Assembly (NCBI RefSeq): GCF_020150455.1
Contig: NZ_CP083740.1
Location: forward strand, 6,407,001 to 6,471,000
Direction of reading: 5' to 3'
DNA: 64,000 nt
Source: Bremerella sp. TYQ1
GTDB taxonomy: Bacteria; Planctomycetota; Planctomycetia; Pirellulales; Pirellulaceae
Shown: piece by piece, positions 28,492 through 38,577 of the stretch
Layout: the number at the start of each line of letters is the position of its first letter
How positions within the stretch are numbered: position 1 is the first letter of the stretch
The notes under the pieces: model-generated
Told to the model about the DNA's origin: nothing
Databases searched by the model: none
Seen by the model: only the letters and a program-made list of their open reading frames with translations
Made by a program: the position numbers and the translations under genes

Positions 28492-29433
28492 TTAATAGCG
28501 ACTTCGTAGCATTCGGCTGACGATGATCAAGCCGATGACTTGTGAAACGGCGGCTGCGATTAAAACAAGCCGTCCGGTCGGGTCGTTCCACAGCGAACTG
28601 CTATATTCAGGTTGAACGAAGAACAAGTAGAGGAACAGCAGTGGACCTAATGCCGAAATGATTGTGGCTGTAACGCGTCCGGCTCCCGTCACGCTTTTCA
28701 GTTGACGCTGGTAGCTCATGCGATCGCGGATCACGTTGGCCAAGCGTTCCAATGTCTTAGGTAAATTACCGCCAGCTTCGCGATGAACGCTGAGTGCCGA
28801 TGCAAAGATTCGCACGTCCATGGTTGGTACACGGTAAGCAAAGCTCTTCATCGCAGCAGAAAGTGAAAGCCCCATCTCTAAATGCTTTGCGATTCGACGA
28901 AACTCTCCGGCAACCGGATCGGTTACCGAATCGCCAATCATCACAAACGCCTGATCAAGGCTTTCACCGGCGCGAACAGCTCTCGCCAGTAAGTCCAAAG
29001 CCGGCGGGAATTGCTCTTCAAACTTCTTCATCACTCGCTTATAGACGATTGATAAGATGATGAAGCAAACCGCGATTCCTGAGATGCCTGCAATAACGCT
29101 GAGGAGGACGTCTTCAGTGAACACAAACAAAGCCATGCCGACGGTCGTGCCAATCAAGATGAACAGCAGTGATGCCATCGTGATGCTGGTATTCATGCCG
29201 GTCATATAGACGGCACGTTCGAGCCAAACATCGAACCGGCCAACAGCCGTCGAGTCCGCTTCATCAATGCGGGCCGGCAATTTCTTCAGGATAGGGGACG
29301 CCATCAAACGGGAATCGCGAGACAGGAACAAGTCGCGAACACCCATCAGCAACGCCCCAAGCGCGGCAGCCATTCCACCGAACACGAAGATCGGTAGCGA
29401 ATTGGCATTCAAAGCTAGGGCAAGTTGATCCAC
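28492..29433 (-). CDS. tadB: Tad platform protein TadB
   Basis: A 313-residue paralogue of TadC. An N-terminal helix (LPIFVFGGMAAALGALLMG), two central helices near 85-130, the T2SSF domain (FPPALDLLARAVRAGESLDQ, ALSVHREAGGNLPKTLERLA) and two C-terminal helices are visible. It forms the inner-membrane platform with TadC. It lies between tadA (24-base gap) and tadC (16-base gap), the standard order. Confidence 0.94.
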   Translation of the reverse strand: MDQLALALNANSLPIFVFGGMAAALGALLMGVRDLFLSRDSRLMASPILKKLPARIDEADSTAVGRFDVWLERAVYMTGMNTSITMASLLFILIGTTVGMALFVFTEDVLLSVIAGISGIAVCFIILSIVYKRVMKKFEEQFPPALDLLARAVRAGESLDQAFVMIGDSVTDPVAGEFRRIAKHLEMGLSLSAAMKSFAYRVPTMDVRIFASALSVHREAGGNLPKTLERLANVIRDRMSYQRQLKSVTGAGRVTATIISALGPLLFLYLFFVQPEYSSSLWNDPTGRLVLIAAAVSQVIGLIIVSRMLRSRY

Positions 29434-29457
29434 GAAAGGAACTCTCTTTGAGCGGGC

Positions 29458-30771
<1,314 letters not shown>

Positions 30772-30853
30772 GGCCAGGTCTATTGGTGTGAAAGGAGGAA
30801 AGAGGCCGCAAGCTAGTGATCGCTTGCGGCAGTCGTTTCTTAACCGTAGACGA

Positions 30854-31774
30854 CTATTTCACGTTTTCAGCAGCTTGGGCCGGTGGGTCTGCCTTGGCTT
30901 GCTTGTTCAGGTTTTGCTTGGCCAGCTTCTCAGGATCGAAGTTGGCACGGAACCGTTCGCGGAACTCTACCTGAGAAATCGAATGACCACGGTAGACTTC
31001 AATTCGTTCGCGTGAAATCGGTCGGTTCAAAAGCTGATCCATTGTCATGCCAGCAAACTGAGCATCATTGTTCAGATCATCTGGATGGCGAAGTGCCAAA
31101 GCCATGGTGCCACGATTCTCGACAACGCGAAGGGCAACGGCTTGATCAGGAGTGACTGAAAGCGTGACGGACGTTTCCTGGCGAGCTTCGCGTTGGCCGC
31201 GGATGGTTCGCATCTCGGTGGTCGTGCTGTTGACGGCCAAAACCTTAACGCCTTCGAGAAGATTGACGGTCATCTCAGGCAAATCGTCCTGAGCGTCTTC
31301 TTCACTGCGGAAGAGCACGTCAACCCAAGTACCAGGTGCAGCAAAGCTATCAACTGCTTCATCTGCGGCGACTTTGATCGTCACGGCCCGCATCCCCGGA
31401 TCCAATCGATCAACGATACTGGGCCCCGTTCCTTCTGGATAGAACAAGTGAGCGTCAAATGACGATCCCTTGGGGACATCAACGCGTAAAGTTCGCCCAA
31501 TGATGTCTGATGTTCGCCCCATGAATTGATGTGGAAGACCTTGGTCGTGGATTTGCTTTGCCGACATGCGGTGGATAACGATATCTCCCATCGTTATCTC
31601 ACGTCCTGCTTGTAAGTCGGTTCCAGCACGAGGAACCACGTACGATTCAGGAACGCTGTCCGCGGCGACTTGTTGGGGTTGTTGTTGCATGTTCTTTTGG
31701 ACAATGTACGCCCCCAGCAGCCCAAACATGACTGCCACCACGCCCAAAAGCATTGTTCCCGGACTTACCCTCAT
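30854..31774 (-). CDS. cpaB: Flp pilus assembly protein CpaB (RcpC)
   Basis: A 306-residue protein with one N-terminal membrane helix (GTMLLGVVAVMFGLLGAYIV) and a periplasmic SAF-type domain: TDLQAGREITMGDIVIHRM, IIGRTLRVDVPKGSSFDAHL, then MRAVTIKVAADEAVDSF and PGTWVDVLFRS. This is the standard CpaB/RcpC layout. It is thought to link the secretin with peptidoglycan or the inner-membrane machinery. The C-terminal 40 residues are charged and rich in Lys, Gln and Ala. It lies between the prepilin peptidase gene and tadA. Confidence 0.93.
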   Translation of the reverse strand: MRVSPGTMLLGVVAVMFGLLGAYIVQKNMQQQPQQVAADSVPESYVVPRAGTDLQAGREITMGDIVIHRMSAKQIHDQGLPHQFMGRTSDIIGRTLRVDVPKGSSFDAHLFYPEGTGPSIVDRLDPGMRAVTIKVAADEAVDSFAAPGTWVDVLFRSEEDAQDDLPEMTVNLLEGVKVLAVNSTTTEMRTIRGQREARQETSVTLSVTPDQAVALRVVENRGTMALALRHPDDLNNDAQFAGMTMDQLLNRPISRERIEVYRGHSISQVEFRERFRANFDPEKLAKQNLNKQAKADPPAQAAENVK

Positions 31775-31825
31775 TGCTCGTCTACTCCGAGTATGTGCGA
31801 GTGATTTCGCAGCGTTAACGTTTAA

Positions 31826-32377
31826 CTAGTTTTCCAGTGTAATTGGCGATCCCGACATGGCTACCCACTTCAACGTGAATAGTCCCCCCAGCACGAGCCA
31901 GGCAGAAATTGTGGCGGGGATCGCGTAGGGAATCTTCTGCCTACCGCTGGTGGTTTGTTGCTTTTCCTCATCATCCGATGGAGATGAACCAGCGAAAAGA
32001 CTCCATATAAATACGACAGCCAGACTAATCGCTGCGACTAGTCCACTGCCGATAAAAATTATGAGGATGGCTTTCCAACCCACCCAAGCGCCGAGCGCTC
32101 CCATAAACTTCACGTCTCCGCCCGCTCCGCCGCCGATCGCAAACAGAACGAACAAGATGCCGAAGCCCATTCCGAATCCAGCCAGCGAGAAAAGGAAACC
32201 ATTCATCGCTCCCTGCTCAGAAAATGCCCCGGCTGCGGTATGGAAAATCAATCCAAGCCCAAATGCACTCACCGTCAACCAGTTTGGCAGCTTGCGAGTC
32301 TTCATGTCCCACGCACATCCGGTGGCGGTGTACGCAGCGACAAATAGCAAAACAATGAGTTGGGGAATCATGGTCAT
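31826..32377 (-). CDS. tadV: Type IV prepilin (Flp) peptidase TadV/CpaA
   Basis: A 183-residue A24-family aspartic peptidase with about six membrane helices. The first catalytic Asp is in GCAWDMKTRKLPNWL, the second in GGGAGGDVKFMGALGAWVG (GxGD-type). It cleaves the leader of Flp prepilins and TadE/F-like pseudopilins at the inner membrane. I took the ATG at 32377; 32371 and 32398 are alternatives. It sits between the pilin-like gene at 32638-33006 and cpaB. Confidence 0.93.
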   Translation of the reverse strand: MTMIPQLIVLLFVAAYTATGCAWDMKTRKLPNWLTVSAFGLGLIFHTAAGAFSEQGAMNGFLFSLAGFGMGFGILFVLFAIGGGAGGDVKFMGALGAWVGWKAILIIFIGSGLVAAISLAVVFIWSLFAGSSPSDDEEKQQTTSGRQKIPYAIPATISAWLVLGGLFTLKWVAMSGSPITLEN

Positions 32378-32637
32378 GGGATGCTCGAAAAATAACATTC
32401 GGACGTTTCACACGCCTTAAGTCAGGCTGTGTTCGACGCTAAATCTCCGTGATGCAAATCTCTTAAGGGTCCAACACAGGCTGACCTAAGGAATGGCGGT
32501 AGATTCCTAAGGTCAATTCTGATCGAAGTACTAAAGCCTCCGTCTGCATTCGCAGATGTTGGCTACAGTCCTCGTGGGCGAGGTGGCGTTTTGCTCAAAA
32601 TCCACCTCGCCAGATGTTTGCAATAGCTACCGTAGGC

Positions 32638-33006
32638 TTACGGAGCAGCGTTGTTAGGAGCAACAACGAATGGACCAGTCACGCCTTCGTCGTAGACAAC
32701 GCCAGTGTGATCGATGCAGTTGTCATCGTCTTGTGGAGCGTCGTCTGGGCTATCGCAGAAGTCGGTTTGGTCTGCGAAGGCCGAACCAGCAACGCGTGCC
32801 GAGTGGCCCAGAACTTCCGAGTACGAGTAGGACTGGTTGACATCTTGGATGGCACCAGCAACGTCGGACAGTTCGCTCGTAATTGCGTTACGAACGGTGT
32901 CCAGGGCAACGATCAGGCCGAGAACGGCGATCGTCGCGATCAGAATCAATTCTGCGGAGACAACGAAACCAGCTTCGTCGTTCCAGAGGCGCTTCATGAG
33001 GCTCAT
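32638..33006 (-). CDS. Flp-family pilin-like protein A
   Basis: A 122-residue prepilin-like protein. The N-terminus KRLWNDEAG is followed by FVVSAELILIATIAVLGLIV, a Flp-type hydrophobic helix after a Gly cleavage point. The Glu lies at position +6 of the mature form rather than the usual +5. An amphipathic segment and the motif VNQSYSYSEV follow, then an acidic Cys-containing tail (FCDSPDDAPQDDDNC). It is about twice the length of a classical Flp pilin. The start at 33006 is fixed by TAGGAG eight bases upstream. It is one of three paralogues in tandem. Confidence 0.85.
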   Translation of the reverse strand: MSLMKRLWNDEAGFVVSAELILIATIAVLGLIVALDTVRNAITSELSDVAGAIQDVNQSYSYSEVLGHSARVAGSAFADQTDFCDSPDDAPQDDDNCIDHTGVVYDEGVTGPFVVAPNNAAP

Positions 33007-33137
33007 GAGCTAATCTCCTAAGGGGTAAAAACACACGAAAAAGTTCTTCCAGCCTTGCTGACGTGCCCTCGAATCGACCGCCGCGATTCGCTGCTGCCCA
33101 TGGCAGGAAGGTTCACTCCAAACTAAAAGTGATTTAG

Positions 33138-33536
33138 TTACGGGAATTCTCCCGATGGATTGTCCACCACGCCTTCCCTTTGATCTGGAACGGCTGGGGC
33201 AATAAATTCAATATCAGCCGGTGCCAAGTTAGGGCCGGGATCTGTTAATGTTGGATCAGGGTCGTCATATTCAGCGAAACACTGTGCGTCGAATGTACCG
33301 TCGCCGTTGGTATCGATTTCAATCAAGTAGGAATACGACTGGTCAAGATTGTCCAGGGCGACTGCTGCGTCGCCGAACTCCTGCGTGATCTGGTCTCGCA
33401 GCGCGACCGCTCCGACAATGACTCCAATGCCGAGAATCACGACAAGCAGGATCACCGAGATCACCAGGGCATTTCCTTGACGCCGGCGGATTGCTGGTCG
33501 CATCTTCAACTGTGCAGGAATAAGTGTTTTGAACAT
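33138..33536 (-). CDS. Flp-family pilin-like protein B, lacking the conserved Glu
   Basis: A 132-residue protein. Basic leader KMRPAIRRRQG is followed by NALVISVILLVVILGIGVIV, a hydrophobic helix without the pilin Glu. It continues with ALRDQITQEFGDAAVALDNL and the motif LDQSYSYLIEID, aligning with its neighbours, then an acidic Asp/Pro tail. I chose ATG 33536 rather than the GTG at 33572 inside the upstream gene. Loss of Glu-5 in a pilin usually weakens assembly, so it may be a minor or capping component. The gene order (B between A and C) suggests tandem duplication. Confidence 0.75.
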   Translation of the reverse strand: MFKTLIPAQLKMRPAIRRRQGNALVISVILLVVILGIGVIVGAVALRDQITQEFGDAAVALDNLDQSYSYLIEIDTNGDGTFDAQCFAEYDDPDPTLTDPGPNLAPADIEFIAPAVPDQREGVVDNPSGEFP

Positions 33537-33543
33537 CTTGCGA

Positions 33544-33984
33544 TTAAGACCCTTCGTCAGTTGGGGCACCACTTAGCGAAATGATGGTTGCTGGAGGCGT
33601 TAGAAGAAGGTCCGGCCCGTCGCCGACATCGGTTCGATCGTTGTACCGATAGTTCTGAAACGAAGATGTCACCGACACGGTGACATCACCATCTGCATTG
33701 AGGAAGTCACGCTCGACAGTGACTTGGCTTACCGCATTAGGTCCAGTGACGACTGGTCCATCCTCGGGATCGCGGTTGGTGCTGTCGCCAACAAAGATGG
33801 CATAGGACTGATTCAATTCACCAACTGCCGAAGCCGAGTCACCTAGTTCCTGGACAACGGAATCGCGGAATGCGACAAGACCGACGATCAACCCAATCAC
33901 GGCGATGGTCGCGATCAGAATTAGCTCCATCGAGTTAACGAACCCGCGTTCGTCGTTCCAGAGTTTTTTAAGCGTGGTCAACAT
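33544..33984 (-). CDS. Flp-family pilin-like protein C
   Basis: A 146-residue prepilin-like protein. Leader LKKLWNDERG is followed by FVNSMELILIATIAVIGLIV, closely matching protein A. Next come FRDSVVQELGDSASAVGELN, the motif LNQSYAIF and a longer beta-rich tail with VTVERDFLNADGDVTVSV. The mature form again has Glu at +6. It is the first gene of the three-pilin run and begins 34 bases after the gene at 34019-35236. No Cys residues are present, unlike A and B. Confidence 0.83.
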   Translation of the reverse strand: MLTTLKKLWNDERGFVNSMELILIATIAVIGLIVGLVAFRDSVVQELGDSASAVGELNQSYAIFVGDSTNRDPEDGPVVTGPNAVSQVTVERDFLNADGDVTVSVTSSFQNYRYNDRTDVGDGPDLLLTPPATIISLSGAPTDEGS

Positions 33985-34018
33985 GGCGTAGCACCTATTG
34001 AGTTAATGGCTTCCGGCG

Positions 34019-35236
34019 TTATCCTTCGGCGCCGGTTTGTGGATTGGTTAGGGGAGTCAGTTCGTGAGGAAACTTTCCGCGCCAAAGGCACAGTGCACGT
34101 CCCACATGTGTCAGGAACGTATAGTTTTTGACGACTGACTCAGGTTCCATTCGTTCGACTTCAACGACCAGCCACTGAGCACCACGAATGATGACTTCGC
34201 GCGGTGGCAAAACTTCTTTGGGAGCGATCGCCCACCATTCAAGGGCATGTCCCGTAGCTAAGATGCGACGCATGGTCGGGCCCCCTGCTTCCATCTCCTT
34301 TGCAGGACGACTCGCGTCTTCCCAGTTCTCGTCCCAGTAGCCTTCCGAGGACTGACTTTTAACGAGTCGAGCACTTGCTTCACTAAGATGGGCAATGATG
34401 TTCGACCTGGTCGCTGAATCTCGGAACAGTTGAGCTTGTTGATCAAACTGAAGCAGCATCGCCAATGCGTATAGGCGATGGTTGCCGTAGCAGACACCGT
34501 CGACCCAGTCTTGCCGCATTAGGCGATTGGCCAACAGGTCGAAGGTGATTTGTTCGCCGTCTTGGGAAATCCAGTGCGTTGGACCGGTCGCGTAGGAAGC
34601 GGCGGCAACCGTGGTCCACTCGTATTCCTTTTGGTTCAGCCGGAAGTCTCGCATGGCAGCGACTAGCAGGGATTCAACGGTGCGTGGTTCGACGTTACCT
34701 TGCAAGACAATCGGAAAGTCCAGAGGAATTCCAATTTCGGCGAGTGTCCCAAGCGTATGGTCGACGTGACTGGCCGAGGCTTCGCCTTGTTGGGTGCGGA
34801 AGCCGGGACCATACTCTCCTTGAATCAACAGCGGAGCTGAATCAATGCCCCATGCTGACTGGTAAGCATTTTGATCTGTGAGCATGGCAACCATCTCGTC
34901 ACCGCTTAAGCAATTGGGATCCGAGAACGTCGCACTTTTCCCCCAGCATCTCAGTGCGTGGTCGACGTGATTGATCTTGGGATGTTCATGACGAAGTTGC
35001 GGACGCAATTTCGTCATGACATTCATCAGTTGCTCATCGGTGATGACTTGAGGCCAGTTGTATTTCAGTTCGACTGAACGTGGCTCGTTCTGAAACTGGG
35101 GAAGTCTCTCTGATTGGCTTGGAATCGAAAGAACCGCGGCAACGGCGATCCCACCAACAAGTAAGACTTGTGAGAGAGCAAACAGGCCTAACGAATTAAC
35201 TATGCCACGACGGGATTTGAGGTGCCGCTGGGTCAT
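34019..35236 (-). CDS. Membrane-anchored protein of unknown function in the Tad operon
   Basis: A 405-residue protein I do not recognise. An N-terminal segment (basic MTQRHLKSRRG, then a membrane helix GLFALSQVLLVGGIAVAAV) anchors it. The rest is mainly helical with regularly spaced elements such as LYALAMLLQFDQQAQ, EGYWDENWEDA and ILATGHALEWWAIAP, reminiscent of alpha/alpha-toroid (terpenoid-cyclase-like) folds; that is an inference. It overlaps the next gene (35233-36831) by ATGA. The position between TadE/Flp and the pilin run suggests a role in the pilus system. Confidence 0.7.
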   Translation of the reverse strand: MTQRHLKSRRGIVNSLGLFALSQVLLVGGIAVAAVLSIPSQSERLPQFQNEPRSVELKYNWPQVITDEQLMNVMTKLRPQLRHEHPKINHVDHALRCWGKSATFSDPNCLSGDEMVAMLTDQNAYQSAWGIDSAPLLIQGEYGPGFRTQQGEASASHVDHTLGTLAEIGIPLDFPIVLQGNVEPRTVESLLVAAMRDFRLNQKEYEWTTVAAASYATGPTHWISQDGEQITFDLLANRLMRQDWVDGVCYGNHRLYALAMLLQFDQQAQLFRDSATRSNIIAHLSEASARLVKSQSSEGYWDENWEDASRPAKEMEAGGPTMRRILATGHALEWWAIAPKEVLPPREVIIRGAQWLVVEVERMEPESVVKNYTFLTHVGRALCLWRGKFPHELTPLTNPQTGAEG

Positions 35237-36831
35237 GCTTTTCTCCTTCGCAGTACGAGGGAGATATCATCTTCGTAGGCAATCTGCCACGATTCGTTGC
35301 CTGTGCCTACGGCTTCCAATAGTGACGGCTGATTTTGTTTGTCAATCACGAAGGCATCGATGTCGTAACGATCGGCAGTGCCTTCCCAGCCGGCGTCTCC
35401 ACGGTTCAAGCGGCCGTAGTCGTATTTCACCTGTTGCGGCAAGTGGGCCATTGAGGTGGTGGCAAACACTTCCGCTTGACCACCTTGGCGACTTTGTAGC
35501 AAGTCTCCCCAAGTTGCTGGCGAATAAACCAGGCCGTCAACGGGGTTCTCGCGGAGATATCGGACAGCAGCGACTGGGGTCTTTTCGTCGAACAGTTGAC
35601 CGATCGTTCGTGGCTGTCCTCCGAGAACGCTATGGCTCAATGGAGAAACCGCAAACGCGATCCAGCAAAGCAGTACAGCCGCTAACGAGTATGCGAATCG
35701 CAGAACGGGTGGTTTGGCTTCTGCTTCCCCTTCTTCAGCATCCATGGGGGCAACAGGATCCGCCGAAAGATTCAACGCTTGCTGAATTCGTGGAATTAAC
35801 AAGAGAGCTGCCAATGGGGCGAACCAAAGAATACCCGTCGAATAACCAACACAGGTAAGTCCAAAAAACGCGACGAGCACGATTTCTGTAGATGGCAAGC
35901 TCCCGGCATGTTTGCGAAGAACCAGCCCGAACGCCAGCATGGCGACCAACCAACACACACCGGATACGCTTGCAAAAGTTAGTTGGGGCCCACTCAAGGA
36001 AAACCTGTCGAACAGTTCTGCCCAAAGAGAAACTCCAAGTGGGGTAACCAGCGTCGCGAGAACCGATAGTTCAACCGTTATCGCTTTCGATTGGAAGCGA
36101 CGATCACGAATCAGTGCATTCCAGTTCCAGCCATTGGCTGTGAGTAGATCGAATGACGACGCGACCCATACCAATGCGAGCAACACCAGGGCAATAAAAA
36201 CCGAAGAGTCGAGATTGGCCCAAACGGCGACTAGGCCTACCATCGCGAACACATTCCAGAGCGAATCATTTTCCTGGCGTCGCACTAGCAAAATCAGGCC
36301 GATCCAAACGGGTAACACCAACAGCAGCGCAGATCCTTGTCCGAGTAGACTCCATGTGGCAGCCGAAAACCAAAGCGTGCCCAGACCTGTCAAAAGCGAG
36401 TTTCGCGTGGCAGTCCAAAGAAATGCAGTAACCGCGACAAGCGAAATCGTTGCCAAGATAGTCGTCGTCCATGAGACCGCTTCAAGACTATTGCGAGCAA
36501 TGAGTGCCCAGAAAGTCGCACTCAGCCACGAGGTTTCGCGAACAGACATTCCTTGAGAGAGAACTTGCGTTACGTCCGTCGTAGGAAGATTTCCGTTCGC
36601 TAAAATTGCTTCTCCACGCGTAGCTAAATTCCAAGTTGTATGCGAGGAAAGTGGCGTGAAGCTGATGAGCACGAAAAGTACACAAACCAACCCCACGACG
36701 GTCAGTTGCCGCCAGGTGAGAACAAATCGATCACTGAGCAGGGCTTCCAGCTCGTATCGATTCGATTCCAGGGTTGATTCTTGTAGTGTGGGCAAAGGTG
36801 CCGACAGCCTTATGTGATGTGCTGATGGCAT
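35233..36831 (-). CDS. Polytopic membrane protein of unknown function in the Tad operon
   Basis: A 532-residue protein with about ten predicted membrane helices (for example QLTVVGLVCVLFVLISF and VFIALVLLALVWVASSF), followed by a soluble C-terminal part of about 120 residues. The early periplasmic loop after the first helix (WNLATRGEAILANGNLPTTD) looks like the GT-C glycosyltransferase/PMT-type layout, but no DE/DD catalytic pair is clear. The start is uncertain: ATG 36831 is used here; GTG 36891 would overlap the TadE-like stop. Its stop overlaps the ATG of the next gene, so the two should be translated together. Confidence 0.7.
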   Translation of the reverse strand: MPSAHHIRLSAPLPTLQESTLESNRYELEALLSDRFVLTWRQLTVVGLVCVLFVLISFTPLSSHTTWNLATRGEAILANGNLPTTDVTQVLSQGMSVRETSWLSATFWALIARNSLEAVSWTTTILATISLVAVTAFLWTATRNSLLTGLGTLWFSAATWSLLGQGSALLLVLPVWIGLILLVRRQENDSLWNVFAMVGLVAVWANLDSSVFIALVLLALVWVASSFDLLTANGWNWNALIRDRRFQSKAITVELSVLATLVTPLGVSLWAELFDRFSLSGPQLTFASVSGVCWLVAMLAFGLVLRKHAGSLPSTEIVLVAFFGLTCVGYSTGILWFAPLAALLLIPRIQQALNLSADPVAPMDAEEGEAEAKPPVLRFAYSLAAVLLCWIAFAVSPLSHSVLGGQPRTIGQLFDEKTPVAAVRYLRENPVDGLVYSPATWGDLLQSRQGGQAEVFATTSMAHLPQQVKYDYGRLNRGDAGWEGTADRYDIDAFVIDKQNQPSLLEAVGTGNESWQIAYEDDISLVLRRRKA

Positions 36832-36890
36832 CCATGCTAGTTGGCGATTCGCGAATCCGTGCGAATCGTTGCTAATACATTCCGAGACCA

Positions 36891-37433
36891 CTAGGGATCG
36901 CGAAATGCGGTTGTGCGGTGTGTCAGGTACCGACCTGAAATATCAAATTTCATCTCGCTCAAAACGTTGGGAATCGGGGCGTCGTCGACCGCCACGGTTA
37001 CCTGAGCGATGACTTGATCTGGATTGGTAAAGTTGCCCATGTTCGGTGGGTTAGTAGGAGCAGGAATCGTCAAATCACCGAGCGAAGTCGTTTCTATGGC
37101 CATACCCAGCGCGTCGTACTCCCATACGTCGACGCGAACACCAGATGGTGCCAATGCCAACGGCATATTCGTCCCCTCGAGTCCATGGACGGAGAGAACT
37201 TCGTTGACGACTTCCGTGGCAATAATCGTCGTGGTTTGCGTTCCCACTTTCTTGGCGACTTCACGGGCAGTTTCTTCTGCTGCGTGTTGAACCGCTTGGC
37301 GAACGGTAACGGTGGGGCCAAGAACGAAGAAGGAGAAAGTTGCAATCAGCAACACAGGAAACAGCAACAAGACTTCCAGCACTTGAATGCCGTGTCTTTT
37401 CTGCCGAAATCCGGTTTGGAAATAAGATTGCAC
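36891..37433 (-). CDS. TadE-like pseudopilin
   Basis: A 180-residue protein. Basic leader FRQKRHG is followed by IQVLEVLLLFPVLLIATFSF, a TadE-type helix with Glu at +5 after the Gly, then a soluble beta-rich domain containing VRQAVQHAAEETAREVAKKV. TadE/F/G proteins are pseudopilins processed by TadV and needed for Flp pilus biogenesis. It lies 57 bases downstream of the flp gene. It has no Cys pair. Confidence 0.85.
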   Translation of the reverse strand: MQSYFQTGFRQKRHGIQVLEVLLLFPVLLIATFSFFVLGPTVTVRQAVQHAAEETAREVAKKVGTQTTTIIATEVVNEVLSVHGLEGTNMPLALAPSGVRVDVWEYDALGMAIETTSLGDLTIPAPTNPPNMGNFTNPDQVIAQVTVAVDDAPIPNVLSEMKFDISGRYLTHRTTAFRDP

Positions 37434-37490
37434 CAGTACGCTCCCCCGAAACGCCTGTGACTGTGAATGAGGTCTCGTTTGAAGGAGCCT

Positions 37491-37676
37491 CTATGGTGTC
37501 AAGTTGGTAATGGCTTCTGCGAGTTCGAGCAATTCGTTGAGAAGCGAACCACGAACGGTAGCCAATCCAGCGATAACACCAATTCCAACGATTGTGAGGA
37601 GAAGTAGATATTCAACGAATACACTTCCCTGACAATCTCCCGCCAAATGTCGAATTTGCTTGGTAATCCAAGTCAT
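37491..37676 (-). CDS. flp: Canonical Flp-type pilin
   Basis: A 61-residue prepilin of classical Flp size and form. The leader TKQIRHLAGDCQG is cleaved before SVFVEYLLLLTIVGIGVIAG, which has the Flp Glu-Tyr at +5/+6. The amphipathic end LLNELLELAEAITNL completes the usual pilin. It would form the main fibre of the Tad pilus. ATG 37676 is preceded by GAGGA at the right spacing; 37694 is an in-frame alternative without support. It is the first gene of the leftward Tad block. Confidence 0.92.
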   Translation of the reverse strand: MTWITKQIRHLAGDCQGSVFVEYLLLLTIVGIGVIAGLATVRGSLLNELLELAEAITNLTP

Positions 37677-38027
37677 GGTTGATCCTCGTCCCATGAAAAT
37701 TGCGCTGCTGCCCGCCTTAGGTCATGAAATGCTCACGTGCTTGAGAAAAAAGCACGAAAAGCCCTAAAACGATTCCATTTAGATTCGACTATTAGGATCA
37801 GTCAATCTAAATAGGACACGATTCAGTTTAAAAGCACGAAACCTTGTTTCAACTGGCTAAGACAGGTATTTTGAAAAAAATGCAAAGCGTGGTGCGATTG
37901 CGCGTTATGAGAGATTCGCGGAATGTTGAGAGAATACGCTTGAAGCGCCGCAATTGAGTTGGCAAACGACCTGCTGGTGATTATAGGTAATCAAAAGGCA
38001 CGTTTTCGGGGGGAGTTGTTTTAAGCG
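37677..38027. promoter_or_regulatory. Divergent Tad control region
   Basis: This 351-base AT-rich gap separates the leftward flp-led block and the rightward tadE-led block, so it should contain both promoters. It contains a long inverted repeat at 37777-37812 and two copies of AAAAGCACGAAA-like sequence (about 37748-37760 and 37829-37841). No gene is seen. Confidence 0.6.
37777..37812. repeat. Inverted repeat between divergent Tad operons
   Basis: Arms ATTTAGATT (37777-37785) and AATCTAAAT (37804-37812) pair perfectly over 9 bp, and GACT (37787-37790) with AGTC (37800-37803) add 4 bp after a one-base bulge; the loop is nine bases. Neither side has a T-tract, so an operator or a cruciform regulatory element is more likely than a terminator. 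Confidence 0.75.
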
Positions 38028-38567
38028 ATGGTGCTGTTTCGAAAGTCGAAGCGTCGCGCGGCCAGTCTATTGGAAATTATTCTAGGACTTCCGGTCGTTT
38101 TGATTCTGCTCTTCGCAGTTGCGCAGTTCGGTTTGCTGCAATCCAACCAACAGACGTTGAAGATGGCAAGCCGAGCTGGGGCGTTGGCCGCCGTCGAGCT
38201 AGACATCAATTCAGGCGGCCCAATCAACCCTGAGATCGTCAATGCCGTTAATGAGGTTCTTCGCCGCAGTGGTTTGATTGGCGAAATGGAGAACATCGCA
38301 GCGGTAGGTGACGTTCAGTTAGACTACTTTGTTTACGATGAAGTAAACGATACGAGTATTTCTGGAACCAAAGTTGCCAATGTCGGGTGTCCACCACCTG
38401 ATACGACGGAACCTTCATTTTACTACGTTCAAGTGACGGTATGTCTTCCCGCAGACCGACTTGCTCCCAATGCGATGGCATGTTTTGGGGGCGATTTTTC
38501 GGGACGAAACGTGATCATGACGAGCCTCTTCCGGCACGAATTCTCGCCGGTTGTTGTCGTTCCATAA
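38028..38567 (+). CDS. TadE-like pseudopilin (rightward block)
   Basis: A 179-residue protein with leader FRKSKRRA and helix SLLEIILGLPVVLILLFAVA, as in TadE. The soluble domain (KMASRAGALAAVELDINSGG) and two Cys-Pro elements (VGCPPPD, VCLPAD, and a further Cys in NAMACFGG) follow. It probably forms part of the pilus tip or base. It is the first gene of the rightward block and overlaps or abuts the next gene, whose ATG is only 10 bases past its stop. Confidence 0.85.
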   Translation: MVLFRKSKRRAASLLEIILGLPVVLILLFAVAQFGLLQSNQQTLKMASRAGALAAVELDINSGGPINPEIVNAVNEVLRRSGLIGEMENIAAVGDVQLDYFVYDEVNDTSISGTKVANVGCPPPDTTEPSFYYVQVTVCLPADRLAPNAMACFGGDFSGRNVIMTSLFRHEFSPVVVVP

Positions 38568-38577
38568 CACCAAGCAG

